Origin: Sulfurimonas sp.
GTDB lineage: Bacteria > Campylobacterota > Campylobacteria > Campylobacterales > Sulfurimonadaceae
Assembly: GCA_021161305.1 (NCBI GenBank)
Contig: JAGHAW010000107.1
Location: 1 to 8,979, forward strand
Direction of reading: 5' to 3'
DNA: 8,979 nt
The first letter of the stretch is position 1. Each line of letters opens with the position of its first letter. Positions 1 through 7,557 of this stretch are shown here, piece by piece. Under the pieces are notes generated by a model. The model made no database searches and was not told where the DNA came from. It saw nothing but the letters and a program-made list of their open reading frames with translations. A program made the translations under genes and the position numbers.

Positions 1-91
1 CTTTTAAATTATAATTATTTTGTATAAGTTCTTCGTTATCATAAACAATATCTAAAAGTTCATTATAGTTTTCAATATCTTTTATTGTCAA
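1..91 (-). CDS. Partial unidentified CDS, N-terminal 30 codons, TTG start
   Basis: An open frame begins at a TTG (91-89) ten bases past the argB stop and runs off the window edge without a stop. The first residues read (M)TIKDIENYNELLDIV, followed by a further acidic and Asn-rich stretch. An AGAGGG Shine-Dalgarno sequence (103-98) overlaps the argB stop codon and lies six bases before the TTG, which is the main reason for accepting this start. The position suggests it is the next gene of the nadE-degT-lpxK-argB operon. The visible part is predicted to be soluble and helical, with no recognisable domain, and I cannot name a function. Only about 90 bases are visible, so this rests on the ribosome binding site, the open frame and the operon spacing. 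Confidence 0.6.
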   Translation of the reverse strand, partial: MTIKDIENYNELLDIVYDNEELIQNNYNLK

Positions 92-101
92 ATTTATCCC
101 T

Positions 102-953
102 CTACTTAACTATCTGTGTACCAACACCCTCTGATGTAAAAAGTTCAAGTAACATTGAGTGTTCTAATCTACCGTCAATGATGTGAGCTTTTTGCACTCC
201 ACCCTCTATAGCTTCTAAACAAGCATCTACTTTTGGCACCATACCACCATGGATAGTTCCATTAGCCTTAAGTGCTTCTACCTCTGCTTGTGTTAAAGTC
301 TCCAGCAATTCATTATCGCAATTTAAAACGCCCGGAGTATCTGTTAAAAAGATTATCTTATTTGCACCTATTGATTTTGCAACATGTGATGCACAGAGGT
401 CTGCATTTATGTTAAATCCGGGATGTCCCATCTCTTCACCCGCAGCAATTGGAGCGATAACGGGAACAAATCTTTCATGAATTAGATTTAAAACTACACC
501 AGGTTTTACAGCTGTTATATTTCCTGTAAGTCCCCATTTTGCAAAATCTTTAGCTTTTGCTGTTATAAAATGAGCATCTTTTCCACTAATACCTATAGCT
601 TTAGCACCATGTGAATTTAAAAGTGAAACTATCTCTTTGTTTATCTCACCACTTAAAACCATCTCAGCTATTCTCATAACATCTTTAGAAGTTACTCGCT
701 GTCCATCTATAAATTTTGTATCTATTTTTAGTGCATCCAGCATATCTGTGATTTTTTTGCCACCACCGTGAACTATAACGGGTTTGATTCCAACAAGATA
801 CATCAGTAAAATATCTTCTGCAAATTTCTCTTTTAGTTGTGGTGAAGTTTGAGCCGAACCACCATATTTTATAACTACTATCTCTTTATTAAACTCTTTG
901 ATAAACGGCAGAGCATCAAGGAGGGTTTTTACTGTTTCAATCTTTTTTTGCAC
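102..953 (-). CDS. argB: Acetylglutamate kinase
   Basis: Phosphorylates N-acetyl-L-glutamate with ATP, the second step of arginine/ornithine synthesis in the cytoplasm. The amino acid kinase fold is clear over 283 residues: the phosphate-binding KYGGSA (29-34), VHGGGKK (61-67), the substrate-binding Arg in FIDGQRVT (R86), NINAD (181-185), the nucleotide-site FLTDTPGV (202-209), and GGMVPK (236-241) with its conserved Lys. An N-terminal helix (about residues 5-22, ending in LDALPFIKEFN) and the C-terminal EGVGTQI resemble the arginine-inhibited hexameric class, so feedback inhibition by arginine is inferred. The start is a GTG (953-951) with AGGA seven bases upstream. The frame overlaps the 3' end of lpxK by 17 bases, suggesting translational coupling. 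No other arg gene is visible; the neighbours belong to unrelated pathways. Confidence 0.96.
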   Translation of the reverse strand: MQKKIETVKTLLDALPFIKEFNKEIVVIKYGGSAQTSPQLKEKFAEDILLMYLVGIKPVIVHGGGKKITDMLDALKIDTKFIDGQRVTSKDVMRIAEMVLSGEINKEIVSLLNSHGAKAIGISGKDAHFITAKAKDFAKWGLTGNITAVKPGVVLNLIHERFVPVIAPIAAGEEMGHPGFNINADLCASHVAKSIGANKIIFLTDTPGVLNCDNELLETLTQAEVEALKANGTIHGGMVPKVDACLEAIEGGVQKAHIIDGRLEHSMLLELFTSEGVGTQIVK

Positions 954-1860
954 TATCTATTCCTATATAATTATCTATAATCTCAAATACTTTTTTATCA
1001 ACTTCCATATGCAAATCAAGCAACGACAATAGAAGTCCAAACGATTCAACTTTTACAAAATCTTTGTAAGTCAGTAAAAGTGAATCCGAGCCATCTCTTT
1101 GAAGAATTTCTACTAACTCATCTTTGCTAAATGAGTGATGATCTTCAAAGTAGTTTTTACTTACAACACTAGGTAGAAATTCATCTAAGCGTTGTGGTCT
1201 TGCAATGGCTGTTACGAGTGACATTTTATCACATTTGTCTTTAAGCTCAACTACTCTTTTAAAATCAACTCCATCTTTTAGAACTTCAGCATCTTTAGTA
1301 GCCCAAAGTCTCTCCCTAAAAGCACCTGATGGTAAGCAACTTTGATTTTTAGTATCTACATCTATAAGCAAGTCAAGTTTTTTTATATCATGCTTTGAGT
1401 AAGCATCATCTAAAAAAACTACTTTTGCACCCATCTCTTTTGCTTTTTTTATTCCCAATTTTCTATCTTCACTTACTATGACTATGGCATGTGGAACTTT
1501 ATGGGCATATATCATCGCTTCATCACCACTAACGCTAACATCACACAAAATTTTATCTCTATCTTTTACAACATAGAGTCCACTACTCTCTCTTCCATAA
1601 CCACGAAGAACTATAGCTACATTTTCATACTTCAAAGCCAAAGCACTTGTAAGTGGAGTTTTTCCACTTCCACCTACACTTAGGTTTCCTATGCTGATTA
1701 TATTAATACCAAAATCTTGTGGAGTTTTACTTTTAAATCGAATCCACATGCCAAAGCAGTAGAGCCAACTAAGAGGAAGAAAAATAAACGAGACTAATTT
1801 TTGCACTAAATTTGGGTTGTAGAAATACTCCTCAACCCAAAATACTAAGCTTTTTTTCAA
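937..1860 (-). CDS. lpxK: Tetraacyldisaccharide 4'-kinase (lipid A synthesis)
   Basis: Adds the 4'-phosphate to the lipid A disaccharide precursor at the inner face of the cytoplasmic membrane. The 307-residue protein has a hydrophobic N-terminal segment (about 20-40) consistent with membrane attachment. It then carries the family P-loop GNLSVGGSGKTP (58-69), LRGYGR (85-90), GDEA (112-115) and DDAYSKH (151-157), the counterpart of the DDGFQH motif seen in many LpxK proteins. Length is close to the family norm. The start is a TTG (1860-1858) inside the aminotransferase stop region, a four-base TTGA overlap, with only a weak AAGAG upstream, so it is probably translated by coupling. The 3' end overlaps argB by 17 bases. 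A gene for lipid A synthesis implies a Gram-negative envelope. Confidence 0.94.
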   Translation of the reverse strand: MKKSLVFWVEEYFYNPNLVQKLVSFIFLPLSWLYCFGMWIRFKSKTPQDFGINIISIGNLSVGGSGKTPLTSALALKYENVAIVLRGYGRESSGLYVVKDRDKILCDVSVSGDEAMIYAHKVPHAIVIVSEDRKLGIKKAKEMGAKVVFLDDAYSKHDIKKLDLLIDVDTKNQSCLPSGAFRERLWATKDAEVLKDGVDFKRVVELKDKCDKMSLVTAIARPQRLDEFLPSVVSKNYFEDHHSFSKDELVEILQRDGSDSLLLTYKDFVKVESFGLLLSLLDLHMEVDKKVFEIIDNYIGIDSAKKD

Positions 1861-2978
1861 ACTCTTGTTTTAGCTATTTTTTTGATTTTATCTATAACAA
1901 ACTTAACTTCTAAATCTTGCATACTTGGATAAATTGGGATAGATAAAACTTGTTGATAAGTTCTAAGTGCTACTGGAAAATCATTAACACGAAGAGAGTA
2001 TTTTGCCTTATAGTAAGTCAAAAGATGCAGTGGGATATAATGAAGTCCTGTACCTATACCTGCGTTTTTAAGTTCAATAGCAAAAGAGTCACGATTCTTA
2101 TCTATCTTAATAATATATAGAGAAAAAGGATGTTCCTCACTACCCATGTTAGGAGTAGTTACATGTTTAACACCATCTAAAGCAGTGCTATACATCTTAG
2201 CTATCTCTTGTTGTCTTTGAATCTTTTTATCTTGTGATCTGATTTGAGCTCTTATATAAGCAGCATTAAGCTCACTAAGGGAGTAATCATTACCTATATC
2301 TACAATATCATAGATATACTCCAAAGAATCTTCATCACGACTTATAGCATGGTTACAAAGCAGTCTTGCACGCTCCATAATTTCATCATCATTTGTAACT
2401 AACATACCACCGTTACAAATATTTTTCTTTAAATGAGGAGAAAAATCAAAACATATTATATCAGCACCGGTTGAGCCAATTTTAACTCCATTATAGGTAG
2501 CACCTAGAGCTTCACTTGCATCTTCTACAATTTTTACATTATAGATTTTAGCTATTGAATATAGTCTATCTAAATCAACACTCAAACCAGCTATGTGAGT
2601 AACTATAACAGCTTTTAGTTTTTTAGACTTGTTATCTTCTAAATAAGCCTCAAGCAAATCAAGATTTATATTGTAACTATCAGGGTCAATATCTATAAAA
2701 ACCGGTTCTGCGTCAAAGTGGCGAACAACTTCTGGAACATTTGGAAAACTGTTTACAGAACATACAACTTTATCTCCTCTTTTAAGGTCAAGAGCTAACA
2801 TAGCTAGGTGAAGAGCAGATGTACCATGTGAAGTTGCCAGTGCGTAATCTGCTCCGATGTATGAAGCAAACTCACTCTCTAACTCCCCAACCTGATCTAT
2901 ATCTTCACCATCTAAAACATCACTTACATTTGAGTGTTCTTCTACTCCACTCACAAATTTACTAAATGGTATTTTCAT
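1857..2978 (-). CDS. DegT/DnrJ/EryC1/StrS-family PLP aminotransferase
   Basis: A PLP-dependent (fold type I) sugar aminotransferase of 373 residues, probably acting on a nucleotide-linked keto-sugar. Family features in order are ATSHGTSALHLAM (48-60, cofactor phosphate loop), HIAG (128-131), VEDASEALGA (151-160, with D153 facing the PLP ring nitrogen), HLKKNICNGGMLVTND (182-197, with K185 the likely Schiff-base lysine), NDYSLSELNAAY (230-241) and GIGTGLHYIPLH (307-318). The segment after the lysine is shorter than the usual KNITTGEGG. ATG follows AGAGGA with seven-base spacing, 17 bases after nadE, and the 3' end overlaps lpxK by four bases. Tight linkage to lpxK makes an envelope sugar role plausible, for example a GnnB-like transaminase making a 3-amino sugar for lipid A or an O-antigen sugar enzyme. 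No partner oxidoreductase or dehydratase lies in the window, so the substrate stays open. Confidence 0.9.
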   Translation of the reverse strand: MKIPFSKFVSGVEEHSNVSDVLDGEDIDQVGELESEFASYIGADYALATSHGTSALHLAMLALDLKRGDKVVCSVNSFPNVPEVVRHFDAEPVFIDIDPDSYNINLDLLEAYLEDNKSKKLKAVIVTHIAGLSVDLDRLYSIAKIYNVKIVEDASEALGATYNGVKIGSTGADIICFDFSPHLKKNICNGGMLVTNDDEIMERARLLCNHAISRDEDSLEYIYDIVDIGNDYSLSELNAAYIRAQIRSQDKKIQRQQEIAKMYSTALDGVKHVTTPNMGSEEHPFSLYIIKIDKNRDSFAIELKNAGIGTGLHYIPLHLLTYYKAKYSLRVNDFPVALRTYQQVLSIPIYPSMQDLEVKFVIDKIKKIAKTRV

Positions 2979-2995
2979 CTTTAAGTCCTCTTTCT

Positions 2996-3772
2996 TTATA
3001 AAGTTATATCTCTTGGATAGTTAAAATCATGATTTATAGTTCTTGATGTCAATTTTGCAATTACAGGCATTTTTCTCTTAAACTGATTACGAAAAATTCT
3101 TCCGATAATCATATCTAACATCTTTTTATCGATGCCCTGCTTTACCATATCTTCTTGACTTATTCTATCTTCTACATATAGTTTAAGAGCTTCATCAAGT
3201 TGTGCATAAGTGTATCCGAGATCTGCTTCATCACTCTGCCCATCCCACAAATCAGCAGAAGGTGGTTTTTTAATAATAGCCTTAGTAACACCCAGATACT
3301 CAGCCAACTCAAAGATTTCACTTTTATACAAATCACCAATAGGATTCAGTGCACTTGAGAGATCGCCATATAGAGTTCCATAACCAAGCATAAGTTCACT
3401 TTTGTTGCTCGTACCCAAAACTAAAGCACTTTCTCTTGCCGAAATATCAAAAAGTGTTGACATTCTCATGCGAGATGAAAAGTTACCCTTTCTAAGGTTG
3501 TCCATATTTGGATTTAACTCTTCATAAGCTTTTAGCAGAGGTTCTATGGATGCTGTCTCAGACCTAAGATTAAAATCTCGACACAACTCATCTGCATCAT
3601 CAAGTGAACTTTGAGATGAGTAGTGCGATGGCATTTTGACACACAAAAGTTCATCTTTAAAAGTTTTTTGAGCCAAAACTGCAACAACAGCAGAATCAAG
3701 CCCACCACTCAAACCAACTACTACTCTATTAAAACCTGTTTTTCTAACTTCATTGTCTAAAAACCGTTGCAA
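2996..3772 (-). CDS. nadE: Ammonia-dependent NAD synthetase; 5' end uncertain
   Basis: Catalyses the last step of NAD synthesis, amidating nicotinic acid adenine dinucleotide with ATP. The ATP-pyrophosphatase loop GLSGGLDSAVVA is at 20-31. Further family motifs are GNFSSRMRMSTLFD, VLGTSNKSELMLGYGTLYGD and KKPPSADLWDGQSDEADLGY. It lacks a glutaminase domain, as is usual for the short bacterial form. The 258-residue reading starts at a TTG (3772-3770) with no convincing ribosome binding site. In-frame sequence just upstream (3796-3773) reads KYSQITDY and, together with the first residues LQRFL, looks like the normal N-terminal helix of campylobacterotal NadE. No ATG, GTG or TTG precedes it before the in-frame stop. 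The best start signal (AAGG at 3818-3815, ATG at 3810) is one base out of frame. The catalytic region is intact, so function is likely, but the true 5' end or a frameshift needs resolving. Confidence 0.9.
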   Translation of the reverse strand: MQRFLDNEVRKTGFNRVVVGLSGGLDSAVVAVLAQKTFKDELLCVKMPSHYSSQSSLDDADELCRDFNLRSETASIEPLLKAYEELNPNMDNLRKGNFSSRMRMSTLFDISARESALVLGTSNKSELMLGYGTLYGDLSSALNPIGDLYKSEIFELAEYLGVTKAIIKKPPSADLWDGQSDEADLGYTYAQLDEALKLYVEDRISQEDMVKQGIDKKMLDMIIGRIFRNQFKRKMPVIAKLTSRTINHDFNYPRDITL

Positions 3773-3843
3773 ATAGTCTGTTATTTGTGAATATTTACTC
3801 TTTAATCCATAAAACCTTAAACTTTAATTGAAAATATTATATC
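3773..3843 (-). promoter_or_regulatory. modD-nadE intergenic: putative nadE promoter, misframed start signal
   Basis: This short gap separates the molybdenum-related block from the housekeeping block. On the minus strand a perfect TATAAT (3841-3836) begins three bases after the modD stop, with a start point expected near 3829. No -35 box is apparent, which is normal for campylobacterotal sigma-70 promoters. A TTAAGG ribosome binding site (3820-3815) lies four bases before an ATG (3810-3808), but that ATG is followed by GAT and TAA and is one base out of frame with nadE. I see no stem-loop terminator, so transcription from the upstream operon may also read into nadE. The promoter call rests on one motif and its position. 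Confidence 0.45.
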
Positions 3844-4698
3844 TTAGTTTGGTAACAAAATAGAAATTTTAGTGCTAATATTTGCCATACCACAGCCATA
3901 AACACCACTTGTAACTATCCCATCAACACCTGTCTGAGCATATCTTTTAACATTTACTTTGTTTATACCACCGGCAGCCAAAATTTTTACATGAGGGAAA
4001 TTTTGATTTTTATACTCTATGATTTTATTTAGCAGTGAAATCTCTACTTTATCCATCTGTAAAACATCTACACCGTAAATCATCAACTCTTTTGCATCTT
4101 CAAAACTATCTGATTCTGCTACTATTCTTTTTTCTGGTGTTCTGACTTTAAAACCTTTTATTGCTCTGTAAAAAGCGTTATTGTCTGCATATAAGATTCT
4201 ATGATGTGGAAAAAACAGAATCGTTTCACTAAGTCCTAAACGATGAGGCATCGCTCCACCCATCATGATAGACTTTATGCAAAACTTTTTAGAAAATGGA
4301 AATGTTTTTCGAGTTGTTAAAAGTTCACAATTTTTATTGACCTCACTTATCTCCTGTTTCATCTCATAAGCAAAGGTTGCGATTTTACAACTGTACTCCA
4401 ATATCACTTGCGAAGATCTCCACGCTTGATGGACTTTTTCATAATCTCCACTAAAAGATAAAATAGTTTCACCTGCTTTTAATTTTTGTCTTGAGGGAAC
4501 AACAAAATCAACTCGACATCCTATAAGTTCTGCTATTCGTGAAGCTTCCTCGGAACAAGAGACAATAATATTTTCTCTAGTATAAATATCCATTTTTGCT
4601 TTTTTATTACTACTGTCTTGAAGATAAGTAGTTAGATCAAAATAAGCAATATCCTCTTTTATATATTCCAATAATTCATTGTCGTTTAAATTAAACAT
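3844..4698 (-). CDS. modD: ModD, NadC-like phosphoribosyltransferase-fold protein of Mo operons
   Basis: This 284-residue protein resembles quinolinate phosphoribosyltransferase (NadC) but fits the ModD branch, found in molybdenum transport operons and of unknown biochemical role. Seen in order are EDIAYFDLTT (15-24), the central TTRKTFP (128-134; R130, K131), K142, GGAMPHRLGLSE (147-158; H152, R153), E195, QMDK (214-217; D216) and AAGGINKVNV (241-250). These are the positions that hold the phosphoribosyl substrate in NadC, so a related reaction is plausible. The segment ETILFFPHHR (158-167) replaces the LIKDNH-like stretch of true NadC, and the GGAMPHRLGLSE wording is typical of ModD. ATG follows AAGGA with six-base spacing, nine bases after the ATPase gene. 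Its place at the end of a transporter operon under ModE-like sites supports ModD over NadC. Proximity to nadE invites misannotation as nadC. Confidence 0.85.
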   Translation of the reverse strand: MFNLNDNELLEYIKEDIAYFDLTTYLQDSSNKKAKMDIYTRENIIVSCSEEASRIAELIGCRVDFVVPSRQKLKAGETILSFSGDYEKVHQAWRSSQVILEYSCKIATFAYEMKQEISEVNKNCELLTTRKTFPFSKKFCIKSIMMGGAMPHRLGLSETILFFPHHRILYADNNAFYRAIKGFKVRTPEKRIVAESDSFEDAKELMIYGVDVLQMDKVEISLLNKIIEYKNQNFPHVKILAAGGINKVNVKRYAQTGVDGIVTSGVYGCGMANISTKISILLPN

Positions 4699-4707
4699 TT
4701 TTTTCCT

Positions 4708-5760
4708 TTATTTGATTGAAGTAATAATAGAACCAAAAGGTATGGCGATATATATATTTTCAGATACCTCGATTCCCAACTGATTCCAATTTGTTTTTGA
4801 TAGTTCTACTGTTAATTTTGTATTTTGGATTTCTACAACTAACTGAACTATAGATTTGCCAATAGCAACCACATCTACTAATTTTGCTTTAAATTTATTT
4901 GGGATAACACTGTCTATGGGATATTTTGACAACCGTATCTCATAAGATAGAATCGCCACCTTATCAAACGGCTCTCCATCATTAATCACAACGAGACTAA
5001 GAGAACCACAAGTGACTTTTGCAAGTCCAAAATCAAGCTCTTTTACCTCATCACACCTTAAAATAGTTGGAGAACCCAAAAGATGATGAACCGATTGTGT
5101 ATAAGGATTAAAAAGAATATCCATAGGCTTACTTACTTGTTCTATAATCCCATTCTTTATTACTGCAACCCTGTCTGCCAATTCAAACGCTTCTTTTTGA
5201 TTGTGCGTAACAAAAACAGTAGTAATATTTAACTCTTTTTGCAAATTTTTCATCTCATTGCGAAGAATGTTTGCAGTTCTTGGATCAAGGTTGCTAAACG
5301 GCTCATCAAGAAGCAAAATTTTTGGATTTGTTGCCAGTGTTCTGGCAAATGCCACTCTTTGCTTTTCTCCTCCACTAAGCCCTTTTGGATATCTATTTGC
5401 TATATGTTCAATGCCAAAAAGAGAGGTTAATTCATCTACTCTTGTGTTAATTTGATTTTTATCAAAATCTTTTACTTCTAGTCCAAAAGATATATTTTCT
5501 CTAACAGTTAAATTTGGAAATAGAGCAAAAGATTGAAACAGATAACCAACATCTCTTTTAGCAGGTGAAACATTATCCATACATTTTCCATTAAAATATA
5601 CAGAACCTTCGTATGGAATTAAGCCGGAAATAACATTTAGTATAGTTGTTTTACCAGCTCCGGTTTGCCCGATAAGAACCATCATCTCTCCGTCTTTTAT
5701 ATCAAGATTAATATCTTTACAATTAAAATTATTAATATTTTTTAACTTTATATTTACCAT
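4708..5760 (-). CDS. ABC transporter ATPase with C-terminal TOBE domain, ModC/WtpC-like
   Basis: The energising subunit of an importer, on the cytoplasmic face. The nucleotide-binding domain (about 1-230) has Walker A GQTGAGKT (31-38), Q-loop Gln in LFQSFALFP (Q76), signature LSGGEKQR (128-135), Walker B ILLLDEP (148-154, catalytic E153), D-loop SNLD (156-159) and H-loop H186. Residues from about 286 to 350 look like a TOBE domain, the oxyanion-binding or regulatory module of ModC/WtpC and related ATPases. SsuB, TauB and NrtD-type partners of this class of permease are usually about 250-270 residues without TOBE, so this 350-residue form is notable. ATG starts one base after the permease stop. 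TOBE also occurs in sulfate, Fe and sugar importers; modD next door and the ModE-like sites favour molybdate or tungstate. Confidence 0.88.
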   Translation of the reverse strand: MVNIKLKNINNFNCKDINLDIKDGEMMVLIGQTGAGKTTILNVISGLIPYEGSVYFNGKCMDNVSPAKRDVGYLFQSFALFPNLTVRENISFGLEVKDFDKNQINTRVDELTSLFGIEHIANRYPKGLSGGEKQRVAFARTLATNPKILLLDEPFSNLDPRTANILRNEMKNLQKELNITTVFVTHNQKEAFELADRVAVIKNGIIEQVSKPMDILFNPYTQSVHHLLGSPTILRCDEVKELDFGLAKVTCGSLSLVVINDGEPFDKVAILSYEIRLSKYPIDSVIPNKFKAKLVDVVAIGKSIVQLVVEIQNTKLTVELSKTNWNQLGIEVSENIYIAIPFGSIITSIK

Positions 5761-5761
5761 G

Positions 5762-6529
5762 TTAGTTCCATTCTCCAGTCATCCTATGCTCAAGATAACT
5801 AAAAAAACTCTCAAAGATCAGACACATAACCGATAAAATAATAAGACAAACCAATATAATATCTATCCGCATCAAATTTTCAGCCCTCATCATCAAAGCT
5901 CCAATTCCCGTAGGAATAGCTATCATCTCAGCAGCTACAACTGTTCTCCAAGCTGCACCCGATTCAAGTTTTAAACCTATAAAAATATAAGGCAATGCTT
6001 GAGGAATAACTACTTTTTTCAATATAACAAAATCACTTGCTCCAAGTAACCTTGCTGCATTAATAAACTCCGGTTTGACCTCTTTAATTCCCTTAACCGT
6101 ATTGTAAACAATAGGAAAAAAAGAACAGATAAAAATAATCACAACAGGTAAAACTTCATTTATACCAATTATCAACATTAAAAGAGGCAACCATCCCAAA
6201 GCAGGTATAGGATAGAGTATTGATATAATGGGTTTAGTCCAGTCATATACTTTTTGACTCCAACCCATCCAAATACCGATGATTACTCCACTTGTTGCAC
6301 CTACTAAAAATCCTATTATTACACGAATAAAACTGCTTTTATAACTATCGATAAGCAAATCATCAAAAAGCATTTCCCAAATTTCACCAATCACTTCTGA
6401 AAAAGGTGGAAAGAAAATATTTCCGGGCATCCAACCAAGACGAATTGAAAACTCCCAAAGAGCAATAAAAATTAAAATAGAGAAAATACCTCTTATCTTT
6501 GGAGCATAGTTATTTTGTTCGCTATTCAT
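5762..6529 (-). CDS. ABC transporter permease, SsuC/TauC/NrtB type
   Basis: An inner-membrane channel subunit of 255 residues, the usual length for this group. Hydrophobic segments lie near 13-29, 66-88, 98-121, 124-147, 184-203 and 224-245, consistent with about six membrane helices. The cytoplasmic coupling (EAA) loop is clear as NAARLLGASDFVILKKVVIP (157-176), which docks on the ATPase. IALWEFSIRLGWMP near the N-terminus and WRTVVAAEMIAIPTGIGALM (194-213) are typical of aliphatic sulfonate, taurine and nitrate permeases rather than of ModB, TupB or WtpB. The ATG overlaps the end of the binding-protein gene by eight bases and the stop is one base from the ATPase start, so the subunits are almost certainly made together. 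Transporter class is firm; the substrate is not shown by this protein. Confidence 0.92.
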   Translation of the reverse strand: MNSEQNNYAPKIRGIFSILIFIALWEFSIRLGWMPGNIFFPPFSEVIGEIWEMLFDDLLIDSYKSSFIRVIIGFLVGATSGVIIGIWMGWSQKVYDWTKPIISILYPIPALGWLPLLMLIIGINEVLPVVIIFICSFFPIVYNTVKGIKEVKPEFINAARLLGASDFVILKKVVIPQALPYIFIGLKLESGAAWRTVVAAEMIAIPTGIGALMMRAENLMRIDIILVCLIILSVMCLIFESFFSYLEHRMTGEWN

Positions 6530-7556
6530 TAATAAACCTCAAATCTAAAATTTCATTCGCTGGAAATGATTTTTTGATATTTCCCCATCTAGCTAGATTG
6601 TCAATTGCTTCTTGTATCATTTCAGGGTCTATTTCATGTGTATTTACAAGCTTGTTATAGAGTGAATTTCTAACACTATTTTCTGTAGTAAGTACCTCTT
6701 CTATTTTCCCTTTCTTTTTTAGATGACCGGGATAAAGCTTTTGTCCCTCTATATTTAGATGCTTATTAACTATAGTAACAGCTTCTTTTGGATTTGAATA
6801 GATAAAATTTATCCCTTTTTTAGTCACTTGAACCAGTTTTTTAACTGCTTGGGGATTCCTATCTAATAATTCTTGAGTTACAATTAAGACACTCCCCTCC
6901 ATTTCTGGCCATACATCTTTCGCACTGACTAACTCTTTAAATCCAGCTTCTTGTGCCATACTTGGATATTGCTCTGGCATTGCCGCAGCATCGAGTTGTC
7001 CGTTTTTAAGTGCCAATAAAAGATGTGCAGGAGACATTCTTTTTACCCGTTTATAAATAGAACGATCAAGATTGTATTTTTCAACCATCATATTAAACAT
7101 TCCATCAGCACCACTTCCCTCCCTAACAACTCCGATATTAAAGTTAGCATTATTTAAATCTTCTACTTTTTTAATCTTATCTGGATTTACCACAAGACTA
7201 TAACCATACAGATGAAGTCCGGAAACAATTTTAAGAGGTACTCTTGCATTTGCATAAGCATTAATGGCAGGACTTAAGCAAATATATGCTGCATCTGCTT
7301 CTCCACGAGATAAAGCGGCACCTAATGCCATACCGTTTACATAGCTATCAAATGCTTTTACATTCAAACCCGCCTCTTTATACCATCCTTTGGATTTTGC
7401 TATATGAGCACTTGCTGCATGTGTAACAAATTCTACGGCAATATTAATTTTAGTAGAATCATTTGCTTTTAAAATATTTTGTGTAAACAACAGAGCTATC
7501 ATGAAGATAAAAACATTAGTTTTTCTAAAAAAGTTTATTGATTTTGTATCTATCAT
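6522..7556 (-). CDS. Periplasmic substrate-binding protein, NMT1/SsuA/TauA type
   Basis: The soluble receptor of the importer, 344 residues from the chosen start. The frame is open 20 codons further upstream (to 7616), but ATG 7556-7554 is preferred. It lies one base after the porin stop, has AGGAAA (7566-7561) at good spacing, and places a normal Sec signal peptide at the N-terminus: basic/polar residues 1-14, hydrophobic core 15-24, probable cleavage after LKA at residue 31. There is no lipobox Cys. The mature protein has the family opening INIAVEFVTHAASAHIAKSKGWYKEAGLNV and then GALGAALSRGEADAA-like sequence (about 79-90), a ligand-cleft region, and REGSGADGMFN (145-155) at the second-lobe loop. 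It is not ModA-, TupA- or WtpA-like. Relatives bind sulfonates, taurine, nitrate or thiamine precursors; here operon context suggests a Mo/W species, which is inference. Confidence 0.88.
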   Translation of the reverse strand: MIDTKSINFFRKTNVFIFMIALLFTQNILKANDSTKINIAVEFVTHAASAHIAKSKGWYKEAGLNVKAFDSYVNGMALGAALSRGEADAAYICLSPAINAYANARVPLKIVSGLHLYGYSLVVNPDKIKKVEDLNNANFNIGVVREGSGADGMFNMMVEKYNLDRSIYKRVKRMSPAHLLLALKNGQLDAAAMPEQYPSMAQEAGFKELVSAKDVWPEMEGSVLIVTQELLDRNPQAVKKLVQVTKKGINFIYSNPKEAVTIVNKHLNIEGQKLYPGHLKKKGKIEEVLTTENSVRNSLYNKLVNTHEIDPEMIQEAIDNLARWGNIKKSFPANEILDLRFINE

Positions 7557-7557
7557 A

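Noticed and set aside
1489..1683. Plus-strand open frame inside lpxK
   Set aside because: Shadow of the opposite strand with low-complexity Thr/Ser/Ile composition, no ribosome binding site and no recognisable domain.
3811..3843. Rho-independent terminator after modD
   Set aside because: The sequence is A/T-rich but I could not find a G+C-containing stem followed by a T run on the minus strand.
3844..4698. Annotation of the NadC-like gene as quinolinate phosphoribosyltransferase
   Set aside because: Motif wording (GGAMPHRLGLSE and ETILFFPHHR) and operon context fit ModD better, although the two share a fold and catalytic-type residues.
5201..5455. Two plus-strand open frames inside the ATPase gene (to 5455 and 5239-5430)
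   Set aside because: Both are antisense to the conserved Walker B, signature and H-loop coding region and have no supporting signals.
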